From NCBI GenBank assembly GCA_023703655.1, contig CP097973.1, forward strand, positions 924,170 to 988,169: 64,000 nt of DNA, given 5' to 3'. The notes under the pieces are model-generated. The model did no database searches and had not been told where the DNA came from. It saw only the letters and a program-made list of their open reading frames with translations. Of the stretch, positions 38,008 through 46,579 are shown one piece after another (position 1 is the stretch's first letter; every line of letters starts with the position of its first letter). Origin of the DNA: SAR86 cluster bacterium. GTDB taxonomy: Bacteria; Pseudomonadota; Gammaproteobacteria; Magnimaribacterales; D2472. A program made the translations under genes and the position numbers.

Positions 38008-38912
38008 TCGGCCCTCTTATTTTTTATTCCATATAAGACATGTCCAGATGCTACTTGATCTGATGCCTGAGTGATGTTTTCTTCCTGATCATCAAAAAAG
38101 ATATCTGCCATAAAAGATGATAGGAATTCTTTTTTCGCCATGCCACCTAAAAAATGAGATTCATCAATTCTTACATTCCATTTTCTAAGTGTTTTTATAA
38201 CTCGTTTATGTGATGGAGCAGATCTAGCAGTAACGAGGGCGGTACGAATTGGGCAAGCATCCTGATCAAAGAGTGATTGAATTTTATTGAGTTCAACGAG
38301 GAATGGTTTTATTGGGCCTTCTTTTAATGGGTTATCAGTTGATCTTTCATTATCTAAAAATGCCTCTATTCCTTTTTCATGAAAGATTTTTTCTGATTCA
38401 TCAGAAAATATTACTGAATCTCCATCAAATGCTATTCTCAAAGTATTATCAACTTTTTTATTATTTTTCTTATTTGTTGGGAAAATCCTTGCAGCAGGAA
38501 CACCTCTTTTTATTGCTTCAAACACATCGTTTTTATTTACAGATAAAAAAAGATTCACATCAAAAGCCTTTACATATCTATAGGGACTCTCTCCACCACA
38601 AAATACCGCCTTTGAAATATCAAGTCCATATTCTTCAATTGAATTAAAAATTCTAAGCCCAGTATCAGCAGTATTTCTGGATAATAAGACTACCTCAACA
38701 ATTTTTTCATTTTTAGAGAAATTATTTATATTTAATAATTTTGTTACGAGATTAAATCCATCGCCTTGTTCAAGCAAATTATTTTCGTTAGATACTTGAT
38801 ATTTTCTATACTCTTCAACACCATATTTCTCAAAAACTTCATGGCTTTCTTTGAGATCAAATAGTACTCTTGAGGAGATTCCAATGACAAGTTTAGATTT
38901 TAATTCTTGCAT
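38004..38912 (-). CDS. 5'-nucleotidase (PF06189 type)
   Basis: A 302-residue cytosolic 5'-nucleotidase of the PF06189 family. Recognised parts are LVIGISSRVLFDLKESH near the N-terminus, VVLLSRNTADTGLRIFNSI, the central FCGGESPYRYVKAFDVNLFLS and the HAD-like acidic motif LRIAFDGDSVIFSDESE. It probably hydrolyses nucleoside monophosphates. The start lies only 18 bases from the LexA box shared with lexA on the other strand, so SOS regulation of this gene and the following thrH-queH is possible. Confidence 0.86.
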   Translation of the reverse strand: MQELKSKLVIGISSRVLFDLKESHEVFEKYGVEEYRKYQVSNENNLLEQGDGFNLVTKLLNINNFSKNEKIVEVVLLSRNTADTGLRIFNSIEEYGLDISKAVFCGGESPYRYVKAFDVNLFLSVNKNDVFEAIKRGVPAARIFPTNKKNNKKVDNTLRIAFDGDSVIFSDESEKIFHEKGIEAFLDNERSTDNPLKEGPIKPFLVELNKIQSLFDQDACPIRTALVTARSAPSHKRVIKTLRKWNVRIDESHFLGGMAKKEFLSSFMADIFFDDQEENITQASDQVASGHVLYGIKNKRAE

Positions 38913-38930
38913 ATTCTTAAAATGTTAATA

Positions 38931-38950
38931 TACTGTATAAATATATAGTA
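38931..38950 (+). promoter_or_regulatory. LexA (SOS) box in the lexA / nucleotidase intergenic region
   Basis: TACTGTATAAATATATAGTA has a perfect left half-site (TACTGTAT) and a right half with one departure from consensus (ATAGTA for ACAGTA). It ends 7 bases before the lexA ATG, which suits autoregulation. The weaker right half could allow lexA a tempered response. It is also 18 bases from the start of the divergent nucleotidase gene. Confidence 0.88.
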
Positions 38951-38957
38951 TATTGTA

Positions 38958-39575
38958 ATGAAAAAATTAACACCACAGCAAACAAAAGTACTTAATTGTA
39001 TTAGAGATAGCATAAATAAGACAGGGTTCCCACCTACAAGAGCTGAAATCTGCAGTGAGCTCGGCTTTAGTTCACCTAATTCAGCGGAAACACATCTTAG
39101 AGCTTTAGAAAAAAAGAAATACATTGAAATAAGAGCTGGTTCATCGCGTGGCATCAATATATTAGAAAATTCACAATCACTCAGACAAAATGAAAACAAA
39201 GTTCCTGTTATTGGTTTAGTTGCTGCTGGTTCACCTACTCTAGCCTCCGAAAACATTGAAAGAAAACTTACTATTGATCAGGGCATGTTTAAAAAAAATG
39301 TGGACTACTTTTTGAAAGTTAAAGGGATGTCTATGCTTGATGCTGGTATCCTTGAAGACGATTTAATTGCTGTTCATAAAACAGATAAGGTCAAGAACGG
39401 AGATCTTGCTGTTATGCGCGTAAATGATGAAGTGACCTTAAAATATTTTTACAAAAAAAATAACCTATTGGAATTAAGACCAGCTAACAATGATTTCAAA
39501 TCAATATTTGTTGATTTAGAAAAAGATGATGTAGTACTTGAGGGATTGGGAATTGGTTTGATAAGAAAGAATTAG
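38958..39575 (+). CDS. lexA: SOS repressor LexA
   Basis: A 205-residue repressor. The N-terminal winged helix (QTKVLNCIRDSINKTGFPPT, FSSPNSAETHLRALEKKKYI) binds SOS boxes. The self-cleavage site is Ala-Gly in LVAAGSPTLA (about residues 86-87). The catalytic dyad is Ser in VKGMSMLDAGI and Lys in DEVTLKYFYKK. Length is near E. coli LexA (202). It is preceded by its own operator at 38931-38950 and converges on the small conserved gene with a 4-base overlap. No sulA homologue is adjacent. Confidence 0.97.
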   Translation: MKKLTPQQTKVLNCIRDSINKTGFPPTRAEICSELGFSSPNSAETHLRALEKKKYIEIRAGSSRGINILENSQSLRQNENKVPVIGLVAAGSPTLASENIERKLTIDQGMFKKNVDYFLKVKGMSMLDAGILEDDLIAVHKTDKVKNGDLAVMRVNDEVTLKYFYKKNNLLELRPANNDFKSIFVDLEKDDVVLEGLGIGLIRKN

Positions 39576-39829
39576 TGGATAATAGTTTCTTTCTTTGAAA
39601 TACGCTTATTATTACTGTCAAAAAATTCATCAAAATCAATAGTATTGCCACTCACACTTTCGATTCCAGCTTTTATCATTTCTTTAGCAACAGTTAATTC
39701 ACTTCCATTTAAAAACTCTTTAGAGTCAGCACTAAATTCAATTTTTACTATCGGATTATCATGATCATCAGATCTTCTTAGAACGATAGTGCCATCTGAA
39801 AGTTGAGTAAGCTCTAGATAATTTGACAT
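39572..39829 (-). CDS. Conserved small acidic protein near lexA-topA
   Basis: An 85-residue acidic protein with no membrane segment or cysteines. The N-terminal SNYLELTQLSDGTIVLRRSDD and central NPIVKIEFSADSKEFL ... AKEMIKAGIESV look like a compact alpha/beta domain. From memory, similar short proteins lie between topA and lexA in Pseudomonas-type genomes, so it appears to be a conserved neighbour of unknown function. It overlaps the lexA 3' end by 4 bases and stands 75 bases upstream of the topA stop on the same strand. Confidence 0.75.
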   Translation of the reverse strand: MSNYLELTQLSDGTIVLRRSDDHDNPIVKIEFSADSKEFLNGSELTVAKEMIKAGIESVSGNTIDFDEFFDSNNKRISKKETIIH

Positions 39830-39904
39830 AAGATCACAATAACATAAGTTTATTAAATTTAAAGATATTTATTATTTAATTCCATTTTTTAGATTTTCAA
39901 CAAC

Positions 39905-42526
39905 CTATGCATCTTTTTCCTTAATCTGCCAAACCATTTTTATCTCATTATAAGAGGCGGTATTACCTGTCTTTTTTCCGTCTTTTTCCGACGCAATATA
40001 ATGAGTATCATCTGTTCTGTTATAACGAATAATATATGGGTTGCCTTCATTGTCTTTCTCAGGAGCATCCAATAAATATAAATGTTTCTCTTTGTTAGGT
40101 AAAAATCTGCATGCTGTTAATAATTGATCTTTTAGACCTTTTATTTCTTCAACACTTGGAGCCCTTGTTTCCCTATTTTTAGGATATTGGCTTGCTGCTA
40201 AGAATAAACCTTTCATGCTATCTCTTAGTAAATAATGATCATCGCATTTTAGACATTTTAAATCTGGTAATTCTATTGGTTCCATTGTTAATGGTTTAGG
40301 CTCGCCATTCCTTTGTAAGGCTCTGGTGGCTTTGCAATTATCATTCATGCAAGCAAAATATTTGCCAAACCTGCCAGTTTTTAATTGCATTTCGGCCCCA
40401 CACTTATGACACTCTAGGGTTGGGCCATCATATCCCTTAATCTTAAATTGACCGTCTTCGATTAAATACCCTGAGCAATCAGGACTTTTGCCACATACAT
40501 GAAGCTTCCGATTTTCATCCACAAGATAATTGTCCATACTTGTATCACATTTGGGACATCTTTTCTTTATTAGCAGATTTGTGGCTTCTTCATTATCATC
40601 TATGCTAATCGCTTCATCACCAGATATTAGGTTAAGGGTTTCTTTGCATTTATCATCTCCGATATTTTGATATCCCGAACATCCTAAAAAAACACCATTT
40701 GAAGAATTCCTAATAACCATATTTGTTTTTCCACATATGCATTCAATATCTGTAGGTGTTGGTTGATTACCTCTCATACCATTTTCGTTAGATGCTGAAA
40801 CTAAATCATCTTGAAAAGTCTTATAAAAGCTATCTAAAACATTTCGCCAATCAAGTTCCCCTCTAGCCACTCTATCTAGGTTATTTTCTAAATTTGCGGT
40901 AAATTCATAATCCATAATGTCATCAAAACTTTCGATCAATCTTTCGGTGACAATGTGACCAATCTTTTTTACAAAAAACCTTCTATTTTGAATCTCAACA
41001 TAACCTCTATCTTGAATGGTTGAAATAATATTTGCATATGTAGACGGTCTACCGATACCTTTTTTTTCTAATTCTTTTACTAGAGCAGCCTCCGAATATC
41101 TTGAAGGTGGTTTTGTAAATTTTTGATCAAGATTGACCTCATTTAAGGAAAGGGTTTCGCCTTCTTGTAAAGGAGGCAATATATCATCAGTTTCGGCTTT
41201 GCTTGATTGGTGAATCTTAGTATAACCGTCAAACACAACCTCTCTTCCTTTCGCTACAAATGAGTATCCATCAACATTAATTTTTGCTGATGTTGAAAGA
41301 TACTCAGCATCTGGCATCTGACAAGCAATATATCGCTGCCATATTAGCTGATATAGTTTTTTCTCCTCATCGGATTGACTCAAAAGATCATCGGCTGTTA
41401 CATATGCATTTGTTGGTCTTATTGCTTCGTGTGCCTCTTGAGCATTTTCAGTGCTTGAGTAAATTCTTGGATTGCTGGTTAAGTATTTGTTGCCAATTTT
41501 CTCATTAATAAAATTTCTAGCATCTGCAATTGATTCCTTACTTAAACTTGGAGCATCGGTTCTCATATAAGTAATGTATCCACCTTCATATAACTTTTGA
41601 GCTACTCTCATTGTTCTTTTTACATTGAAACTTAATCTAGTGCTCGCCGCCTGTTGGAGTGTTGAGGTAATAAAAGGAGGCCTAGGTTTTGTTTTAATTG
41701 GCTTTTTTACTATCTCATCGATTAATAAATTTGAGTTACGAACAAGAGTTCCAATATTTTTTGCTTCTACTTCTTTTAAAAGAGGATCTGATTTTTTTCT
41801 GTTTAAATTAAATGGGATATTGAGTGAATCTTTTGATAGGCTTATAGAGACTTCCCAGAACTCTTCAGGAATAAATTCTTGAATTAATCTTTCTCTTTCA
41901 TCAAGAATTCTCAGAGCTACAGACTGTACTCTACCAGCAGACAAGCCTCTAGCAATCTTTTTCCAAAGTAATGGAGATAGTTCAAAGCCAATAACTTTAT
42001 CCAAAAATCTTCTTGCTCTATAAGCTTTTACCAGATCCAAGTCTATTTCTTTTGGATCGTTGAAAGAATCCACAATGGATGTTTTTGTAATCTGATTAAA
42101 TCTAACTCTTGAATACTCATATTTTTCAGGACCAAGAGCCTCCTTAAGATGCCAAGCTATCGCTTCACCCTCACGATCGAGGTCAGTTGCAAGATATATT
42201 CTTTCAACACCTTTTGCAGCTTTTCTAAGCGATTTAATTACCTTTTCTTTTTCAGGTATGATTTGCCATTCTGCCTTCCATCCATTGTCTGGGTCTATCC
42301 CCATTCTTCTTATCAATCTATTTCTATCGTTAATGGATTTAAGCCTTATCTTTTCTTCCGGAGAAACATCTTTAGGTATTGATGCTCTTTTAGAATTTGC
42401 AGGAGCTTTTTTTGGTAAATCTCTAATATGGCCAACACTTGACTCAACAATGAAATCAGATCCAAGGTATTTTGATATCGTTTTGGCTTTTGCCGGTGAT
42501 TCTACAATTACAAGATTTTTACTCAT
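39905..42526 (-). CDS. topA: DNA topoisomerase I
   Basis: An 873-residue type IA topoisomerase that relaxes negative supercoils. The TOPRIM domain opens with LVIVESPAKAKTISKYLG and has the acidic triad region YLATDLDREGEAIAWHL. The catalytic Tyr is in GGYITYMRTDAPS (about residue 320). The C-terminal region has several four-cysteine zinc fingers (CICGKTNM ... CSGYQ, KRCPKCDTSM, LECHKCGAEM, LKCLKCDD), as in E. coli TopA (865). It overlaps the small membrane-anchored gene by 8 bases. The tail ends in KEKDA. Confidence 0.98.
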   Translation of the reverse strand: MSKNLVIVESPAKAKTISKYLGSDFIVESSVGHIRDLPKKAPANSKRASIPKDVSPEEKIRLKSINDRNRLIRRMGIDPDNGWKAEWQIIPEKEKVIKSLRKAAKGVERIYLATDLDREGEAIAWHLKEALGPEKYEYSRVRFNQITKTSIVDSFNDPKEIDLDLVKAYRARRFLDKVIGFELSPLLWKKIARGLSAGRVQSVALRILDERERLIQEFIPEEFWEVSISLSKDSLNIPFNLNRKKSDPLLKEVEAKNIGTLVRNSNLLIDEIVKKPIKTKPRPPFITSTLQQAASTRLSFNVKRTMRVAQKLYEGGYITYMRTDAPSLSKESIADARNFINEKIGNKYLTSNPRIYSSTENAQEAHEAIRPTNAYVTADDLLSQSDEEKKLYQLIWQRYIACQMPDAEYLSTSAKINVDGYSFVAKGREVVFDGYTKIHQSSKAETDDILPPLQEGETLSLNEVNLDQKFTKPPSRYSEAALVKELEKKGIGRPSTYANIISTIQDRGYVEIQNRRFFVKKIGHIVTERLIESFDDIMDYEFTANLENNLDRVARGELDWRNVLDSFYKTFQDDLVSASNENGMRGNQPTPTDIECICGKTNMVIRNSSNGVFLGCSGYQNIGDDKCKETLNLISGDEAISIDDNEEATNLLIKKRCPKCDTSMDNYLVDENRKLHVCGKSPDCSGYLIEDGQFKIKGYDGPTLECHKCGAEMQLKTGRFGKYFACMNDNCKATRALQRNGEPKPLTMEPIELPDLKCLKCDDHYLLRDSMKGLFLAASQYPKNRETRAPSVEEIKGLKDQLLTACRFLPNKEKHLYLLDAPEKDNEGNPYIIRYNRTDDTHYIASEKDGKKTGNTASYNEIKMVWQIKEKDA

Positions 42527-42971
42527 TATTATTTAAAGCATCTAAGGAAGAAAATATTTCATTGATAGTATTTAGATCATCTAATATTAAATTTTCTTTC
42601 CAAAGAAAAGCTATATTGGACTCAAAAAAAATTATTTCAAGTATTGAGTCGGGCAAATTATTTATTTTTTTTAAGAATTTTTCAAGATTGGGATCATGTT
42701 TTAGCTTTACTGGACTGTAACAATTAAAAGATTTATTTTCTTTAATAAAATGTCCTTGGCTAAGTTCAGAGTTATTTTTTATTAGATAAATTTCAAGATT
42801 TGCTTCATATCTCTTGAAGGAACTTTTAAGATTTTGGGTAGCGAATTTGAAACCAAGTTTTAAGGCTTCAAGACGAAATTTGCTAAGCTGTCTTGTCTTT
42901 TTGGATGGTCTAATATAGCTTAAGGTTCCAACGAGAAATAAGATAATAATTACTATAATTATAGAATCCAT
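42519..42971 (-). CDS. Membrane-anchored conserved protein of unknown function
   Basis: A 150-residue protein with one N-terminal membrane helix (SIIIVIIILFLVGTLSYI) followed by a basic RPSKKTRQLSKFRLEALKLG segment and a soluble domain of about 110 residues. The RPS-x2-x-R-x-L-x-x-R-x-x-A-x-x-LG pattern after the helix recalls a family of hypothetical proteins found in gammaproteobacteria, often annotated only as conserved. It overlaps topA by 8 bases and starts 3 bases after the pyrD stop, so it belongs to the galU-pyrD-topA transcript. Confidence 0.75.
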   Translation of the reverse strand: MDSIIIVIIILFLVGTLSYIRPSKKTRQLSKFRLEALKLGFKFATQNLKSSFKRYEANLEIYLIKNNSELSQGHFIKENKSFNCYSPVKLKHDPNLEKFLKKINNLPDSILEIIFFESNIAFLWKENLILDDLNTINEIFSSLDALNNNE

Positions 42972-42974
42972 ATT

Positions 42975-43973
42975 TCATCCTAATATAGTTTTTATTAGAG
43001 AAGGTCCTTTGAAGATAAAACCAGAATACACCTGCACCAAATTAGCACCATTTGAGATCTTTTCTTTGAAGTCTTCCTTAGAAAATACTCCACCCACGCC
43101 AATGATTAACAAATCTTTATCTGCTACTTTTTCTAAAATATCTGTGGATAATTTGTAAATCAATTTTCCTGATAATCCTCCCTCTTCATTTTGAAGATTC
43201 TTATCTAACTTATTTGGCCTAATAGTAGATGAATTTGTAGCAATTATTCCATCTAATCTAAATCTCTTTACTTCTTGAAGTATGTTTTCCAAAACATTAA
43301 GTTGCTCATCAGGACTAATTTTAATAAGGATTGGTCCAGTAAATCCTAAAGCTTCTATTTCATGTTTTATTGAGGCAAGCAAATCAGAGATATACTCTTT
43401 TGAATGCAAATCTCGTAAATTTGGAGTATTGGGTGAAGATATATTGATTGTGAAATAATCCACATATTGATGTAGTTCTTTAATGCAAATAATATAATCA
43501 TTAATTCGATCTTGGCCAACTGAATTTTTATTTGCTCCTATATTTGCTCCAACGACTCCGGAGTAATTTCTTTTTTTTAAGTTATGAGCAACATACTTTA
43601 CTCCTTTATTATTAAATCCTAATCTATTAATTACGGAGAAATTCTTCTGATCACGAAAAACTCTGGGTTTTGGATTGCCTAGTTGCGGTTTTGGAGTGAC
43701 AGTGCCAATCTCAAGAAAACCAAAACCTAAAGCTCCAAGAGCATCAATATAATCACCATTTTTATCAATGCCTGCTGCGATGCCAAGTCTATTATTAAAT
43801 TTGAGCTTCTCATAGGAAAATTTATTTTTTTCAGAAAAATGATTAGCAGAATAACTTAGAGACAGCAATCTTAGAAGTCCAATATTATGGGCCAGTTTTA
43901 GGAGTTTTAAACTCAATACATGAGATATTTCGGGTTCAAGTAATCTAAGCAGTTTAAAGATTAAATCAATCAA
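42975..43973 (-). CDS. pyrD: Dihydroorotate dehydrogenase (quinone)
   Basis: A class 2, membrane-associated FMN enzyme oxidising dihydroorotate with quinone in pyrimidine synthesis. I prefer the TTG at 43973 (read MIDLIFKLLRLLEPEISH), giving 332 residues (E. coli 336) and a 4-base TTGA overlap with the galU stop. An in-frame ATG at 44039 would put 22 non-family residues over galU. Signature regions are AAGIDKNGDYIDAL, the catalytic Ser in INISSPNTPNLRDL and the FMN-binding IIGVGGVFSKEDF with VQVYSGFIFKGP. Confidence 0.95.
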   Translation of the reverse strand: MIDLIFKLLRLLEPEISHVLSLKLLKLAHNIGLLRLLSLSYSANHFSEKNKFSYEKLKFNNRLGIAAGIDKNGDYIDALGALGFGFLEIGTVTPKPQLGNPKPRVFRDQKNFSVINRLGFNNKGVKYVAHNLKKRNYSGVVGANIGANKNSVGQDRINDYIICIKELHQYVDYFTINISSPNTPNLRDLHSKEYISDLLASIKHEIEALGFTGPILIKISPDEQLNVLENILQEVKRFRLDGIIATNSSTIRPNKLDKNLQNEEGGLSGKLIYKLSTDILEKVADKDLLIIGVGGVFSKEDFKEKISNGANLVQVYSGFIFKGPSLIKTILG

Positions 43974-44800
43974 GATATTAAATTTTGTTTTTTTGCAAAA
44001 AATATATTTGCATCGATAAAACCTTCTTTGGAACCACAATCAAATTTTTTTCCATCATACTCTAGTCCAAAAACACCCTCAGAACTTATCATGTGCTTAA
44101 TTGCATCAGTCAACTGTATTTCTCCTCCGAATCCAGCTTTTGTATCTTTTAAAATACTCATTATTTCACCGCTTAATATATATCTACCAGTAACTGCAAG
44201 ATTTGAAGGTGGGTCACTTTGCGGTTTCTCGATAATATCATTTATCTTATATATATCATTCTCTAATTTTTCCGGATCAATAACGCCATATTTTTTTGTC
44301 TCAGAACTATCTACTTTGTTTAAAGCGATGATGCTTTTACCTAATTCTTTGAATTTTTCTACCAACTGACTAGTAACTCCAACCTTGCTGTAAAAAAGGT
44401 CATCTGCAAGAAGCACACAAAAAAATTCATCACTTCTGATCAATGATTTTGCTTGATAAATAGCATCCCCTAAACCAAGTTGTACCTCTTGGTTTACAAA
44501 AGAAAACTTAATGTCTTTATATTTTCCAAGATTAATTCTCTCGACCTGGTAATCTTTTTTTGCATCAAGGAGTTTTTGCTCTAATTCAATATTTCTTCTG
44601 AAATGTTCTTGGATTGCTATCTTGTTGTGGCTTGTTATGAAGATAATTTCTTCAATTCCTGCATCAACTGCTTCATCAACAGCAAATTCAACTAACGGTG
44701 TATCTACTATAGGCAACATTTCTTTTGGTATTGATTTTGTCGCAGGTAGAAATCTGGTGCCTAAGCCAGCAACGGGAAGAATTGCTTTATTCAATTTCAT
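43970..44800 (-). CDS. galU: UTP-glucose-1-phosphate uridylyltransferase
   Basis: A 276-residue nucleotidyltransferase making UDP-glucose for surface glycans. It has the nucleotide-binding N-terminus PVAGLGTRFLPATKSIPKEM, the glucose-site VVDxPLV-like IVDTPLVEFAVDEAVDAGI, the metal Asp in VLLADDLFYS and the later GRYILSGEIM and EYDGKKFDCGSKEGFI motifs. It overlaps pyrD by 4 bases and starts 2 bases after the rhomboid gene stop. Confidence 0.97.
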   Translation of the reverse strand: MKLNKAILPVAGLGTRFLPATKSIPKEMLPIVDTPLVEFAVDEAVDAGIEEIIFITSHNKIAIQEHFRRNIELEQKLLDAKKDYQVERINLGKYKDIKFSFVNQEVQLGLGDAIYQAKSLIRSDEFFCVLLADDLFYSKVGVTSQLVEKFKELGKSIIALNKVDSSETKKYGVIDPEKLENDIYKINDIIEKPQSDPPSNLAVTGRYILSGEIMSILKDTKAGFGGEIQLTDAIKHMISSEGVFGLEYDGKKFDCGSKEGFIDANIFFAKKQNLIS

Positions 44801-44802
44801 GC

Positions 44803-45420
44803 TTAGTCGTTAACAAATGCAAATAGTATACCGCTAATTAATCCAATCAAATGTGCAGTATTTGCTATTTTACCAAAACCAAATGATTCTAATATTCCTA
44901 AATATCCAATTAACAGCCAGCCTATCATAAAAATATAAATTGCTGGAGGTAATAGATATCTGCTAGTATTTTTTATAAATTCCATCGCATAACAATAACC
45001 CAGCATTGCAAATATAACGCCACTTAATCCACCAAATATAATAAGTCCAGAAACATAAGCCTCTGAAGCATTAGAAAGAATTGCTGAAGAAAATATCAGT
45101 AATAAAAAATTTTTTATGCCATTTTGATTGATAATTCTTGGTCCTAAGATATAAATCCAAAGACAATTGAATATTAAGTGGGTTATTGAAAAATGAATAA
45201 ATATAGGACTAATAAGTCTCCAAAATTCATAAAAACTGAAAAATGTATCCTGAAATGAATAAAAATTAATAAAGTTATTTTTGAAATCAACTTTATAGAA
45301 GCTAAAGTACTGAACGAGAGGATTTTTACCAAAAAAAGTGATCAGCGTCAGGATCACACTTATTGAAATTAATATTCCTGAAATAGAAAACCAAAAATTA
45401 CTTTTTTGTGGTGAAATCAA
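44803..45420 (-). CDS. Rhomboid family intramembrane serine protease
   Basis: A 205-residue polytopic membrane protein with about six helices. Rhomboid hallmarks are in order: WRLISPIFIHFSITHLIFN with the conserved helix-2 His-x-x-x-x-His-x-x-x-Asn, the catalytic Ser in GGLSGVIFAMLGY (GxSG), and the catalytic His in NTAHLIGLISG near the C-terminus. It is predicted to cut membrane-anchored substrates; the substrate is unknown. It overlaps the nadK remnant by 23 bases. There is no soluble N-terminal domain of the GlpG type. Confidence 0.9.
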   Translation of the reverse strand: MISPQKSNFWFSISGILISISVILTLITFFGKNPLVQYFSFYKVDFKNNFINFYSFQDTFFSFYEFWRLISPIFIHFSITHLIFNCLWIYILGPRIINQNGIKNFLLLIFSSAILSNASEAYVSGLIIFGGLSGVIFAMLGYCYAMEFIKNTSRYLLPPAIYIFMIGWLLIGYLGILESFGFGKIANTAHLIGLISGILFAFVND

Positions 45421-45862
45421 GACTCCAACCTAATTTTTCTCTGCATGATTCATAAAAATTAGCACTCTTAGGGTTTAAGACTTTCAATGTAGTCTCATTT
45501 TTCATAATAGTGATTTCCTCTCTAAAATTGACTGGAATATTTTCTTGTCCATCCACACAAACTTCTGCATTTTCAAGGGGGCCATCAATGATTTCTACCT
45601 GAATATTAAATTCACTTGGACAAATCAATGCCCTTGAAGATAGACTTTGAGACATCATCGGTATTATGTTGAAAACTTGAAGTTCAGGATGAATGATTGA
45701 ACCACCAGCAGATAAAGCATATGCTGAGGACCCTGTAGGAGTAGCAACAATTAATCCATCAGATCTTTGCTCGTAAACATCCTTTCCATCAATCTTGAGG
45801 TTATAGCGCATTAATTGCGCATATGAACCGGAGTGAATCAGTACTTCATTGAGACCAATCAT
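45398..45862 (-). pseudogene. nadK: NAD kinase, C-terminal fragment (5' half missing)
   Basis: The 154 residues match the C-terminal half of NAD kinase: LNEVLIHSG, QRSDGLIVATPTGSSAYALSAGG (the conserved Asp-Gly and TPTGSTAYSLSAGG motif), CVDGQ and the YxxCREKLGWS end. The N-terminal half with the GGDGT/NE motif that binds ATP and NAD is absent. Upstream the frame stays open only to 45898, then meets a stop, and at once the divergent sirtuin frame begins. As it stands it cannot be an active NAD kinase, an essential enzyme, so either a second copy exists or this is a deletion or mis-joined assembly. Confidence 0.85.
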
Positions 45863-45871
45863 GGTTTTTGA

Positions 45872-46579
45872 GCCAAAACAAACCTTAACAAGCTGCCTTT
45901 AACAGGCGCTGGAATAAGTACAAGTTCCGGATTGCCTGATTTTCGTGGTGATAACGGATTCTGGAAGGCAAATAAACCTATTGATTTTCAAGAATTTCTT
46001 TCAAACAGCGAATCAAGAGTTAACTCTTGGAAAAGAAATGTTGAATTAAACAATAAGCTGAGGAAGATTAAACCAAATGCAGGACACTTTTTTGTAAAAA
46101 AAATTATAGAAGAAAAGCCTGAATCAATTTTAATCACTCAAAATATTGACGGGCTACATCAAAAAAGTGGTTTAATGAAAGATAAGATTGTTGAAATTCA
46201 TGGTAATGCTACTGTAGCAGCCTGTTTAAACTGTGAAAAACAGTTTGAATTAGAACCATTCCATAAAGCGGTCCAAAATAACACTTTGATCCCGAATTGT
46301 GATGAATGCGACTCACTAGTAAAAGTTGCAACCATTTCCTTCGGACAACCCATGCGGAAAAATGATTTAGATCTTGCTACTAAATTCAGTCAAGCTTGTG
46401 ATACTTTTTTGGTATTAGGATCTTCATTGATTGTTGAGCCTGTTGCATCACTCCCACTTATAGCATTGAAGAATAAAGCTTCATTATTAATTATAAATAA
46501 GGGAGAAACTCCATACGATGGCATTGCAAATATTGTGCTTAATGAAGAAATTTCTAAGATAGCTGAAAAGTTTCTTTAA
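45872..46579 (+). CDS. Sirtuin (Sir2/CobB-like) NAD-dependent protein deacylase, start missing
   Basis: The frame is open from 45872 and reads LTGAGISTSSGLPDFRGDNG from about 45899, so the NAD-binding GAGIS motif is upstream of the in-frame TTG at 45932 that would be the first conventional start. Further sirtuin motifs are TQNIDGLHQKSG, the catalytic His in VEIHGNATVA, the zinc cysteines CLNC and CDEC, and LGSSLIVEPVASLP. A protein from 45932 would lack GAGIS and be inactive. No ATG/GTG/TTG precedes GAGIS in frame, so the natural first 10-15 residues appear lost. It removes acyl groups from lysines using NAD. It converges on the alcohol dehydrogenase. Confidence 0.82.
   Translation, partial: AKTNLNKLPLTGAGISTSSGLPDFRGDNGFWKANKPIDFQEFLSNSESRVNSWKRNVELNNKLRKIKPNAGHFFVKKIIEEKPESILITQNIDGLHQKSGLMKDKIVEIHGNATVAACLNCEKQFELEPFHKAVQNNTLIPNCDECDSLVKVATISFGQPMRKNDLDLATKFSQACDTFLVLGSSLIVEPVASLPLIALKNKASLLIINKGETPYDGIANIVLNEEISKIAEKFL

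Noticed and set aside
38900..39256. Minus-strand open frame opposite lexA
   Set aside because: It would cover the LexA box and the lexA N-terminus, which are strongly supported on the plus strand.
45895..45907. Small hairpin GCCTTTAACAGGC at the nadK/sirtuin junction as a recombination site
   Set aside because: A 4-base stem is too short to distinguish from chance, and no integrase or flanking repeat is present.
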